NCBI GenBank assembly: GCA_028693885.1
Contig: JAQUUM010000032.1
Span: forward strand, 1-10,250
Length of the DNA: 10,250 nucleotides
Source: Bacilli bacterium
GTDB lineage: Bacteria; Bacillota_I; Bacilli_A; ML615J-28; CAG-698
Reading direction: 5' to 3'
Shown here: one piece after another, positions 1 to 6,131 of the stretch
Numbering within the stretch: position 1 is the first letter of the stretch
Layout of the letters: every line of letters begins with the position of its first letter
Notes under the pieces: model-generated
The model's input: the letters and a program-made list of their open reading frames with translations, nothing else
Databases searched by the model: none
What the model was told of the DNA's origin: nothing
Position numbers and translations under genes: made by a program

Positions 1-426
1 ATAGATTTACAAACTTTATATGCTAATTTATATGTTAAAAGCCCAGAAGAGTTTAAAGCTCAAGCTTTTGTTTATAATAAATACAAAGCTACACCAAACG
101 GCGTTAGTTATGTATATTTTTCACTAAAAGATCAAAAAAAGTTAAATCTAACAACAGAACAAGCATCCTCTTATGTTAATGTGCTTGAGAATATTAAAGG
201 AAGTTTAATTTGGATATTGTTTTTAGAACAAGAAGATAAAAACATTAGAGCAAGATTAAGATCTAGATATATTACAGTTAACGATATTGCTAATAATTTT
301 AAAGGCGGGGGTCATCACCAAGCTAGTGGGGCTACTTTGAAAAGTTTAAAAGAAGTAAAAAAATTATTAAAAATTGCTGATGAAAAACTAAAAGAATTTA
401 AAAATGATAAAAAGGATGTGTTTTAG
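1..426 (+). CDS. nrnA: NrnA-type bifunctional oligoribonuclease / pAp phosphatase, C-terminal part (5' end outside window)
   Basis: The frame is open from base 1 to the TAG at 424-426 and gives 141 residues, under half of a usual 310-330 residue NrnA. What is seen is the C-terminal DHHA1 substrate-binding domain. An RARLRSR stretch is followed by the glycine-rich motif GGGHHQASGA at 304-333, which matches the GGGH...SGA signature that binds nucleotide substrate. The N-terminal DHH phosphoesterase domain with the metal ligands would lie upstream. In the family, NrnA is a cytosolic Mn-dependent enzyme that degrades 2-5 nt RNAs from the 5' end and converts 3'-phosphoadenosine 5'-phosphate to AMP. 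The last base of the stop codon is the first base of the surE start, so the two are probably co-transcribed and translationally coupled. Related DHH/DHHA1 phosphodiesterases (GdpP-like) are possible, but the short hydrophilic C-terminus ending soon after DHHA1 fits NrnA best. Confidence 0.85.
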   Translation: MDLQTLYANLYVKSPEEFKAQAFVYNKYKATPNGVSYVYFSLKDQKKLNLTTEQASSYVNVLENIKGSLIWILFLEQEDKNIRARLRSRYITVNDIANNFKGGGHHQASGATLKSLKEVKKLLKIADEKLKEFKNDKKDVF

Positions 427-1154
427 TGAGAATATTAGTTACTAATGATGATGGTATTAAAGCAAATGGATTGAAGTTGTTGGTTGAAAGAGCTTTAAAA
501 TATGGTGAAGTTGTCGTTGTTGCGCCTAAAAAAGAACAATCAGGCAAAAGCCAAAGTATGCGCATTAGACAAGGTATTAAATGTAAAAAACTTAAAAACA
601 TTTTACCTGGAGTTGAAACATATTATGTTGATTCTACGCCTACAGATTGTGTGCGTTTGGCGAGATATTATTTAGGGCTTGAATTTAGTTTGGTTTTATC
701 AGGTGTTAACAATGGCTTTAATTTGGGTGAAGATATTTTTTACTCAGGAACCGTAGGAGCCGCAAGCGAAGCTGCTTTATATGGATTAAAAGCTTTGGCT
801 TTATCTGTTCCTAAAAATGATTTTAGTGATTTTGAAAAAAATTTTGATAATGTTATGGATTTTATAAATAAAAACAAGTTGTTTGATTTAAATAATTTAT
901 ATAATATTAACTTTGTAAGAGGAGAGTCTTTGGGTATAAAGATAACTAATCAAGGAAGCACTCACTTTGAAGCTTCGATTAAAAGAGAACCAAAAGGGAT
1001 TTTTCAAAAAGGTAAAACTAACTTTGAATTAGAAACTAGTAATCTAAAGTCAGATGTAAATGCAATCCATAATAAATATATATCTATTACACCGCTTAAT
1101 ATAGATAGAACAGAATATAGTGTTTTAGAAAAGATAGAAAAAGAAATTAAATAA
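426..1154 (+). CDS. surE: 5'/3'-nucleotidase SurE
   Basis: 242 residues, close to the family length of about 250. The start is GTG at 426: the protein then opens with the canonical MRILVTNDDG, AAAGGA at 411-416 sits 9 nt upstream, and no suitable ATG exists. Family motifs are intact. NDDG is at residues 7-10 (metal ligands D8 and D9), S39 lies in the KKEQSGKSQS loop, STPTDCV is at 70-76, and SGVNNGFNLGEDIFYSGTVG is at 92-111 with the metal-ligand asparagine N95. The C-terminal part carries KYISITPL, matching the conserved GYVSITPL strand. SurE is a cytosolic divalent-metal phosphatase that removes 5' or 3' phosphates from nucleoside monophosphates; in some species it also acts on short polyphosphate. 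The one-base overlap with nrnA suggests the pair passes nanoRNA products on to nucleosides. No terminator is evident after it. Confidence 0.96.
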   Translation: MRILVTNDDGIKANGLKLLVERALKYGEVVVVAPKKEQSGKSQSMRIRQGIKCKKLKNILPGVETYYVDSTPTDCVRLARYYLGLEFSLVLSGVNNGFNLGEDIFYSGTVGAASEAALYGLKALALSVPKNDFSDFEKNFDNVMDFINKNKLFDLNNLYNINFVRGESLGIKITNQGSTHFEASIKREPKGIFQKGKTNFELETSNLKSDVNAIHNKYISITPLNIDRTEYSVLEKIEKEIK

Positions 1155-1157
1155 AAC

Positions 1158-1186
1158 TTGTTTTTTAGATAGTTTAATAATATAAT
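1158..1186 (+). promoter_or_regulatory. Probable sigma-A promoter of rpoE
   Basis: TTGTTT at 1158-1163 and a perfect TATAAT at 1181-1186 are separated by 17 bp. They start 4 bases after the surE stop codon. The predicted start near 1193 gives a leader of about 25 nt. That leader contains a strong Shine-Dalgarno AGGAGGA at 1207-1213, four bases before the rpoE ATG. The -35 matches consensus only at TTG, so strength is uncertain, and read-through from surE is also possible. Confidence 0.6.
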
Positions 1187-1217
1187 TAAAAAAGGTTTAT
1201 AATTATAGGAGGACCTT

Positions 1218-1772
1218 ATGGGAAAAAATACTAATATTGAAGAAGATTCATTAATTGAAGTTGTTGTGAGATTAATGCAAAAAAAGAGAAAACCTCAAAC
1301 TTTAGACGAAATTGCTAGTGATGTTTTTAAAGCAAAAAAAATACCTGCATCAGAACAAGCAAAATTAAAACCTCAGTTCTTTGCTGATTTTATGTTAAGT
1401 GGCTACTTTGTTTGTTGCGGTGATGATAAACACGAAAAGAAATTGTGGGATTTAAAAGGACATCTACCTTCAGGCTGGCTTGATAAAGACGGAGGAATGT
1501 TAGATGATTTATTTGAAGAAGATGAAGATGTAAAAGTTAACGAATTAGTAGGCGATAAAATTAAAAACGCTGATTCTGAATCCGAAGAAGACGAAGAAGA
1601 TGATGAAAAAGAAGAAAAAGATGAATTGGCTGATGAGTTTGATGATTTAGAAACTGCAACTGATAGAGATATTCAAGAAATTGATGCATCTAAACTTAGA
1701 GAAGACGATGATGACGAAGAAGACGAAGAAGATGAAGAAGATGATATAGAACAAGAATTAAAAGGTAAATAA
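1218..1772 (+). CDS. rpoE: DNA-directed RNA polymerase subunit delta
   Basis: 184 residues, similar to the Firmicutes delta subunit (about 170-195). Residues 8-90 form the HARE-HTH fold region, including RLMQKKRKPQTLDEIA and ending with the typical KKLWDLKGHLPSGW segment. Residues 93-184 are a disordered, highly acidic tail with two dense Asp/Glu blocks at about 118-142 and 162-180. Delta binds RNA polymerase, lowers affinity for nonspecific DNA and RNA, speeds recycling, and makes initiation sensitive to initiating-NTP level and promoter type. The tail mimics nucleic acid charge. The run of lysines that separates the HTH and acidic tail in Bacillus subtilis delta is not visible here; only scattered lysines occur at 106-116. 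The ATG is set by AGGAGGA at 1207-1213. It is followed after one base by a small DUF3006-like gene, instead of the pyrG familiar from Bacillus. Confidence 0.93.
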   Translation: MGKNTNIEEDSLIEVVVRLMQKKRKPQTLDEIASDVFKAKKIPASEQAKLKPQFFADFMLSGYFVCCGDDKHEKKLWDLKGHLPSGWLDKDGGMLDDLFEEDEDVKVNELVGDKIKNADSESEEDEEDDEKEEKDELADEFDDLETATDRDIQEIDASKLREDDDDEEDEEDEEDDIEQELKGK

Positions 1773-1773
1773 A

Positions 1774-2022
1774 ATGAAAAAGGGTTTTATTGAACAGATT
1801 CTAGATGATAAAGTTTTAATCATCTACGATGATAACTCAAGAGAGTTGCTAGATAAAGCTTTATTGCCAGATTTTATTAAAATCGATATGGTTGTTGAAA
1901 AAGAAGAATCTAATTATACTGTAAAAGAAAAAGATGAAAATATTCAAGAACAAATAAAAACCGTTACAGAAAAGATTTTTAAACCTTTCGATCCGAAAAA
2001 CAAAAAGAAACGCCAAAAGTAA
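1774..2022 (+). CDS. Small basic-tailed DUF3006-like protein of unknown function
   Basis: 82 residues starting one base after the rpoE stop, with a weak AAAGGT at 1761-1766 as ribosome site. It is probably translationally coupled to rpoE. Residues 1-42 have the alternating hydrophobic/acidic pattern of a small beta-barrel (KVLIIYDDNSRELL, then LLPDFIKIDMVVE). This resembles the pattern of DUF3006 proteins, in which an Asp/Glu-rich turn is followed by LLP and a late Asp-Val. The rest is charged linker plus a basic end (residues 67-82, including NKKKRQK). No membrane segment, signal peptide or catalytic motif is visible. The family has no established function that I know of. Position next to the acidic delta subunit hints at a transcription-related or nucleic-acid-binding role, but that is inference only. 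The final codons lie in the 5' arm of the terminator. Confidence 0.75.
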   Translation: MKKGFIEQILDDKVLIIYDDNSRELLDKALLPDFIKIDMVVEKEESNYTVKEKDENIQEQIKTVTEKIFKPFDPKNKKKRQK

Positions 2023-2036
2023 TTTGGTGTTTTTTT
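2008..2036 (+). terminator. Intrinsic terminator of rpoE unit, overlapping the end of the upstream gene
   Basis: AAACGCCAAA at 2008-2017 pairs with TTTGGTGTTT at 2023-2032, ten pairs including one G-U. The loop is 5 bases, and the T run continues to 2036. The upstream gene's stop codon TAA (2020-2022) forms the last three loop bases, and the 5' arm is translated. A terminating ribosome would therefore cover the stem until release. Confidence 0.85.
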
Positions 2037-2057
2037 AATTTTAGTAAAGATAATCTC

Positions 2058-2085
2058 TTGACATATTCTAAAAATGGAGTATAAT
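2058..2085 (+). promoter_or_regulatory. Consensus sigma-A promoter of clpB
   Basis: TTGACA at 2058-2063 and TATAAT at 2080-2085 both match consensus exactly, with a 16-bp spacer. The expected start near 2092 falls inside the left arm of the CIRCE element. Repressor bound there would block polymerase directly, and the inverted repeat would sit at the extreme 5' end of the transcript. A promoter this strong fits a gene normally held down by a repressor. Confidence 0.92.
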
Positions 2086-2089
2086 ATAT

Positions 2090-2116
2090 TTAGCACTCGG
2101 TGTTTAAGAGTGCTAA
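2090..2116 (+). promoter_or_regulatory. CIRCE operator (HrcA binding site)
   Basis: TTAGCACTC at 2090-2098 and GAGTGCTAA at 2108-2116 are perfect inverted 9-base arms separated by exactly 9 bases. This is the textbook CIRCE consensus without mismatch. HrcA binds it at normal temperature and loses activity when GroEL is occupied by unfolded protein, which induces the downstream gene. It lies immediately after the -10 box and before the clpB ribosome site. No CtsR heptamer repeat is visible nearby, so HrcA appears to be the only local heat-shock input. Confidence 0.97.
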
Positions 2117-2120
2117 AAGT

Positions 2121-2127
2121 GAGGTGA
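2121..2127 (+). promoter_or_regulatory. Ribosome binding site fixing the clpB start
   Basis: GAGGTGA lies 5 bases before the ATG at 2133. This selects that ATG over an in-frame GTG at 2100, which lies inside CIRCE and has no room for a leader, and over the next ATG at 2142, which is 14 bases away. Confidence 0.85.
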
Positions 2128-2132
2128 ATAAA

Positions 2133-4235
2133 ATGCAAGAAATGGAAAACTACAACCAAGATCCTAACGTATTAGAGAAGTTTGGTAGAGATATTGTAGA
2201 AGAAGTAAAAAAAGGAAAAGTAGATCCTGTGATTGGTAGGGATGAAGAAGTTAGAAAGATTGTCCAAATATTAGCTAGAAAAACAAAGAACAACGTGATT
2301 CTAATTGGCGAACCAGGAGTTGGTAAAACTGCCATTGTTGAAGGTTTGGCTTCAAGAATCGTAAAGGATGATGTTCCTTTGAGTTTGAAAAACAAAAAAA
2401 TTTATGAACTTGATATGGGGGCGTTAGTTGCTGGAGCTAAATTTAGGGGAGAATTTGAAGAAAGACTAAAAGCAGTTTTAAATAAAATTAAAGAAAGTAA
2501 CGGTGAAATAATTCTTTTTATTGATGAAATTCATTTAATTGTAGGAGCGGGTAAAGCAGAAGGGGCGCTTGATGCTGGGAATATGTTAAAACCGATGTTA
2601 GCTCGAGGTGAAATAGATTGTATAGGAGCAACAACTTTAAATGAATATAGGTTATATATTGAAAAAGATAGAGCTTTAGAAAGAAGGTTCCAAAAAGTTA
2701 TTATTCAAGAACCGACTGTAGAAGATACTATAAGTATTTTAAGGGGTCTAAAAGAACGTTATGAAGCTCATCATGGAGTAACTATTACTGATGGAGCACT
2801 AGTTAATGCTGCTATTTTATCTAATCGCTATATAACAGATAGATTCTTGCCAGATAAAGCAATTGATTTAATTGATGAAGCATGCTCGGCAACAAGGGTA
2901 GCGATTGATTCAATGCCTGCTATTTTAGATGAAGTTGTTAGAAAGGTAATGCAATTAGAAATTGAAAAAAGAGCTTTAGAAAAAGAAAAAGACAAAAATA
3001 GTATCGATAGATTAGAAAAACTAAACAAAGAATTAGATGAGTTAAAAAAAGAAGAAACTTCATTAAAAGAAACTTGGGAAGTTGAGAAAAAAGCAGTTGA
3101 TATTATTAAAGATAAAAAGAAAGAATTAGAAAAATTAAAATTTGTTTTAGATGAAGCATATAATAAAGGTGATTACAATAAAGCAGCTGAAATAAAATAC
3201 AGTAAACTTCCTAAAATAGAAAAAGAAATTCAAGAGTTATCAAACAAAGAAAACACAATGTTATCTGAGGTTGTAACAGAAGATGAAATTGCAAAAATTG
3301 TAGCTAAAAATACAAACATTCCAATCACTAAGATATTAAAAGGAGATAAAGAAAAAGTTTTAGGTTTAAAAAACAATTTACTTGAAAGAGTAATCGGTCA
3401 AGATGAAGCAATTGAATTAGTAAGTGATGCTATAATTAGACAAAGAGCTGGAATTAAAGACGAGAACAGACCGATTGGATCTTTTCTGTTCTTGGGTCCT
3501 ACAGGCGTGGGTAAAACAGAAGTTGCTAGAAGTCTAGCTGCTAATTTGTTTGATAGCGAATCTCATATTGTAAGACTTGATATGAGTGAATATATGGAGA
3601 AATTCGCGACTAGTAGATTAATAGGAGCTCCTCCTGGATATGTTGGCTATGAAGAAGGGGGTCAACTGACTGAAAAAGTTAGAAGAAACCCATATTCAAT
3701 AGTTTTGTTTGATGAGATTGAAAAAGCTCATCCAGAGGTCTTTAATATTTTACTTCAAATATTAGATGAAGGTAGACTAACAGATTCGCAAGGCAGAGTA
3801 ATTGATTTTAAAAATACTATTATTATAATGACATCAAATTTGGGAAGCGAATATCTACTTGAAAATAAACAAACAATTGTTCAAGAGTTATTAAGAAAAA
3901 CATTTAAACCAGAATTCTTAAACAGAATTGATGAAATAGTAATGTTTAAGCCTTTATCTAAAGAGGTTCAATTAAAGATTGTTAGTAAAATGCTTAATTT
4001 GTTAAAATTAAGACTTGAATCTAACAAGTATATCCTTGATTTTTCTGATAAAACAAAAGAATATATTATAGAAAGCAGTTATTCTCACGAATATGGAGCG
4101 CGCCCTATAAAGAGGTTTATTCAAAGAGAAATCGAAACAATGATAGCTAAAGCAATTATTAGTGGTGATATAAAAGAAAATCAAAAATACTTAATAGATG
4201 CGGTTAATAATAGTTTGGTTATTAAAACTCAATAA
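2133..4235 (+). CDS. clpB: ATP-dependent disaggregase ClpB, lacking the N-terminal domain
   Basis: 700 residues from the ATG at 2133. A full ClpB is about 860, and the ~145-residue Clp-N domain is absent: the protein begins almost at once with the linker [20 protein letters not shown] that precedes D1. D1 shows Walker A GEPGVGKT (59-66), pore loop [12 protein letters not shown] (101-112, Phe where Tyr is usual), Walker B FIDE (129-132), sensor GATTLNEYR (165-173) and arginine fingers R184/R185. A full coiled-coil middle domain spans about 270-380 and contains WEVEKKAV and [12 protein letters not shown]; this separates ClpB from ClpC, whose middle domain is short. D2 shows GPTGVGKT (455-462), pore loop GYVGYEEGG (502-510), FDEIEKAH (526-533) and sensor 2 GARPIKR (655-661). 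ClpB works with DnaK/DnaJ/GrpE to thread and rescue aggregated proteins in the cytosol. No ClpP-binding loop is apparent. It is a single-gene heat-shock unit between its own promoter-CIRCE and its own terminator. Confidence 0.95.
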   Translation: MQEMENYNQDPNVLEKFGRDIVEEVKKGKVDPVIGRDEEVRKIVQILARKTKNNVILIGEPGVGKTAIVEGLASRIVKDDVPLSLKNKKIYELDMGALVAGAKFRGEFEERLKAVLNKIKESNGEIILFIDEIHLIVGAGKAEGALDAGNMLKPMLARGEIDCIGATTLNEYRLYIEKDRALERRFQKVIIQEPTVEDTISILRGLKERYEAHHGVTITDGALVNAAILSNRYITDRFLPDKAIDLIDEACSATRVAIDSMPAILDEVVRKVMQLEIEKRALEKEKDKNSIDRLEKLNKELDELKKEETSLKETWEVEKKAVDIIKDKKKELEKLKFVLDEAYNKGDYNKAAEIKYSKLPKIEKEIQELSNKENTMLSEVVTEDEIAKIVAKNTNIPITKILKGDKEKVLGLKNNLLERVIGQDEAIELVSDAIIRQRAGIKDENRPIGSFLFLGPTGVGKTEVARSLAANLFDSESHIVRLDMSEYMEKFATSRLIGAPPGYVGYEEGGQLTEKVRRNPYSIVLFDEIEKAHPEVFNILLQILDEGRLTDSQGRVIDFKNTIIIMTSNLGSEYLLENKQTIVQELLRKTFKPEFLNRIDEIVMFKPLSKEVQLKIVSKMLNLLKLRLESNKYILDFSDKTKEYIIESSYSHEYGARPIKRFIQREIETMIAKAIISGDIKENQKYLIDAVNNSLVIKTQ

Positions 4236-4242
4236 ACGTTTT

Positions 4243-4276
4243 AAAAAACAGTAGGAGCTAAAACCTACTGTTTTTT
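4243..4276 (+). terminator. Strong intrinsic terminator after clpB
   Basis: AAAAAACAGTAGG at 4243-4255 is perfectly complementary to CCTACTGTTTTTT at 4264-4276, with an 8-base loop and a terminal T run. It starts 8 bases after the clpB stop. The A run on the left arm would also allow function on the other strand, but no minus-strand gene faces it. Confidence 0.93.
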
Positions 4277-4401
4277 AGTGTTTTGTTTTTACATATATAA
4301 TATAGAAAGAAGAAATTAAATTAGAAGCAATATTTTACTAAAAATTATAACAATATCAAACAAAATAAAAAAAACCTATAACCAAAAAAACTTATAAAGC
4401 A
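4277..4401 (+). other. A-rich noncoding spacer upstream of fhs promoter
   Basis: No convincing open frame or hairpin is present in this 125-base spacer, which is dominated by A runs on the + strand. A second TATAAT at 4296-4301 has no good -35 partner. I see none of the conserved paired structure expected of a tetrahydrofolate riboswitch, and it would lie upstream of the likely transcription start anyway. Confidence 0.5.
4368..4397 (+). repeat. Short A-tract tandem repeat, possible UP element or bent DNA
   Basis: AAAAAAACCTATAA at 4368-4381 is repeated as AAAAAAACTTATAA at 4384-4397, 13 of 14 bases identical with a 16-base period. It sits just upstream of the probable fhs -35 region. A-tracts at that place commonly contact the alpha subunit C-terminal domain, though chance in AT-rich spacer DNA is possible. 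Confidence 0.45.
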
Positions 4402-4431
4402 ATAGCATTTATATAAGAAATGTAGTATAAT
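4402..4431 (+). promoter_or_regulatory. Probable promoter of the fhs-folD-pth-mfd operon
   Basis: TATAAT at 4426-4431 is perfect. The best -35 is weak: ATAGCA at 4402-4407 with an 18-bp spacer matches 3 of 6 positions. The predicted start near 4438 leaves a leader of about 25 nt, just enough for the AAGGAG ribosome site at 4451-4456. The strong terminator upstream means the operon needs its own promoter here. Confidence 0.55.
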
Positions 4432-4462
4432 ACTTACAAAGAAACCAAGCAAGGAGTAAACA

Positions 4463-6118
4463 ATGTTGACAGATTACGAGATTAACAAAGCACACGATAA
4501 AATAGAAATAAACAAACTCTTAAAAAAGTTTAGAGTAGTTGATAGTGAAATAGACAACTATGGAAAATATATGGCTAAAATTAATTTAAGCATTTTTGAG
4601 AGACTTAAAAATAAAAAAGATGGGAAATTGATTTTAGTTACGGCGATTAATCCAACACCATATGGTGAGGGAAAATCTACTACAACTATTGGGTTGGTTG
4701 ATGCTTTAAACCTAGTTGGTAAAAAAGCGATGGGTGCTTTAAGAGAACCTTCGCTTGGACCAGTTTTTGGGGTTAAAGGAGGAGCGACCGGTGGAGGCTA
4801 TGCTCAAATATTTCCAATGGAAGATATTAATCTACACTTTACTGGTGATATCCATGCTATCACATCAGCTAACAATTTAATTAGTGCAACTATTGATAAT
4901 GTTATGTTTCATGGTAATGAATTAAAAATAGATCCAAATAAGATTACTTGGAAAAGGTGTATTGATTTAAACGATCGTGCCTTAAGAGAAGTGAGAGTTG
5001 GTTTAAGTAGCGAGAAAGAAGTTGCAAGAAAAGATTACTTTAATATCAGTGTAGCAAGTGAAGTGATGGCAATGCTTTGCTTAAGTAGTTCTTTTGAGGA
5101 ACTAAGAGAGAGAATTAATAAAACAATTGTTGCTTATAGTTTGGAAAACAAACCGATAACAATTAAAGATTTAAATATTACGGGGTCGATTTTAGCTTTA
5201 CTAAAGCAAGCAATTAATCCTAACATTGTTCAAACTTTAGAAAAAAACTTAATGGTAGTTCATGGTGGTCCTTTTGCAAATATAGCTCATGGCTGTAATT
5301 CAATTCTAGGGACTAAACTTGCGTTAAAGTTAGCGGATTATGTAGTAACTGAGGCTGGGTTTGGGGCTGATTTAGGTGCTGAAAAGTTTTTGAATATAAA
5401 GTGCCCACTTATGGGCAAAAGCCCTAGTGCAGTTGTTTTAGTCGCAACAACCAAAGCTTTGAAATATCATGGCGGAGCAAGCGATATAAATAAAGAAAAT
5501 ATAGAAGCTTTAAAATCAGGGCTAAGTAATTTAGAGAAGCATTTAGAAAACATAAAAAAATTTAATTTAACTTGTGTTGTAGCTTTAAACAAACTTGAGA
5601 ATGATACAGAAAAAGAAATTAATATATTAAAACAATGGGCTAAAGAAAAAGAAGTTGCTTTTGCTGTAAGTGATGTTTTTGCTAAAGGTTCAGAAGGCGG
5701 AATTGATTTAGCTAATAAAGTAATTGAAAATATTAGTAATAAAAAACATAAATTAACGTATAAATTAGAAGAGTCATTATTTAAAAAGATTGAAAAAATT
5801 TCTAAGAATATTTATGGTGCTAAAAGAGTAGTATATTCAAAAGAAGCTAAAGAAGCTTTGTTAGAACTTGATAAAAGTGAATTTAGAAATTATAATATAT
5901 GTATGGCTAAAACGCCACTATCTTTAACGGATGACAAAACTAAAATAGGGCGTCCGACTGATTTTGATATTAGTATTAAAGAAATTAGAATTGCTAGTGG
6001 ATGTAATTTTGTAATTTGTTTAACAGGTAATATAATGACTATGCCAGGCCTTCCTAAAAAAGGAAAATTATACGAGATTGATCTTGATGAATTTAATAAT
6101 ATAATTGGAATATCTTAA
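4463..6118 (+). CDS. fhs: Formate--tetrahydrofolate ligase (10-formyl-THF synthetase)
   Basis: 551 residues, near the family length of about 556. The ATG is supported by AAGGAG at 4451-4456. The enzyme joins formate and tetrahydrofolate with ATP cleavage, giving 10-formyl-THF for purine synthesis and for formylation of initiator tRNA. Conserved segments appear in order: the P-loop PTPYGEGKSTTT (64-75, K71 contacting phosphate), REPSLGPVFGVKGGATGGGY (94-113), DINLHFTGDIHAI (121-133), HGGPFANIAHGCNS (267-280), GFGADLGAEKF (299-309) and the folate-site segment TMPGLP (526-531). The last 20 residues after GLPK diverge from the usual proline/alanine-containing ending but keep the hydrophobic IDLDEF...IIGI pattern. 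No frame break is seen. It is the first gene of a tight operon, followed by folD after 13 bases; the two enzymes share the formyl/methenyl-THF intermediates. Confidence 0.98.
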   Translation: MLTDYEINKAHDKIEINKLLKKFRVVDSEIDNYGKYMAKINLSIFERLKNKKDGKLILVTAINPTPYGEGKSTTTIGLVDALNLVGKKAMGALREPSLGPVFGVKGGATGGGYAQIFPMEDINLHFTGDIHAITSANNLISATIDNVMFHGNELKIDPNKITWKRCIDLNDRALREVRVGLSSEKEVARKDYFNISVASEVMAMLCLSSSFEELRERINKTIVAYSLENKPITIKDLNITGSILALLKQAINPNIVQTLEKNLMVVHGGPFANIAHGCNSILGTKLALKLADYVVTEAGFGADLGAEKFLNIKCPLMGKSPSAVVLVATTKALKYHGGASDINKENIEALKSGLSNLEKHLENIKKFNLTCVVALNKLENDTEKEINILKQWAKEKEVAFAVSDVFAKGSEGGIDLANKVIENISNKKHKLTYKLEESLFKKIEKISKNIYGAKRVVYSKEAKEALLELDKSEFRNYNICMAKTPLSLTDDKTKIGRPTDFDISIKEIRIASGCNFVICLTGNIMTMPGLPKKGKLYEIDLDEFNNIIGIS

Positions 6119-6124
6119 AAGGAG
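6117..6124 (+). promoter_or_regulatory. Ribosome binding site fixing the folD start
   Basis: AAAAGGAG overlaps the fhs stop codon and lies 7 bases before the ATG at 6132. It rules out a longer in-frame TTG start at 6105, which would lie inside fhs and add a lysine/arginine-rich stretch absent from FolD proteins. Confidence 0.85.
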
Positions 6125-6131
6125 AAAAATT

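Noticed and set aside
398..601. Minus-strand open frame opposite surE (and similar ones at 1944-2159, 2150-2395, 2828-3028 and 8647-8898)
   Set aside because: All lie antisense to well-recognised genes, have no ribosome site or family motif, and have compositions expected from reading AT-rich coding DNA backwards.
1569..1757. GAAGAC/GAAGAT-rich low-complexity DNA as a sequence repeat
   Set aside because: It is the codon reflection of the acidic tail of the delta subunit, not an independent repeat element.
2100..2132. Upstream GTG start for clpB adding 11 residues
   Set aside because: It lies inside the CIRCE spacer, about 8 bases after the predicted transcript start, with no ribosome site; the ATG at 2133 has GAGGTGA at the right distance.
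2133..4235. Assignment as ClpC
   Set aside because: The middle domain is the long ClpB type with its conserved segments, and CIRCE control fits ClpB; no ClpP interaction loop was seen.
4277..4462. Tetrahydrofolate riboswitch upstream of fhs
   Set aside because: The spacer is A-rich with no conserved paired structure, and the likely transcript leader is only about 25 nt.
6105..6131. Upstream TTG start for folD inside the end of fhs
   Set aside because: FolD homology begins at the ATG at 6132, which has a good AAAAGGAG; the extra residues are unrelated to the family.
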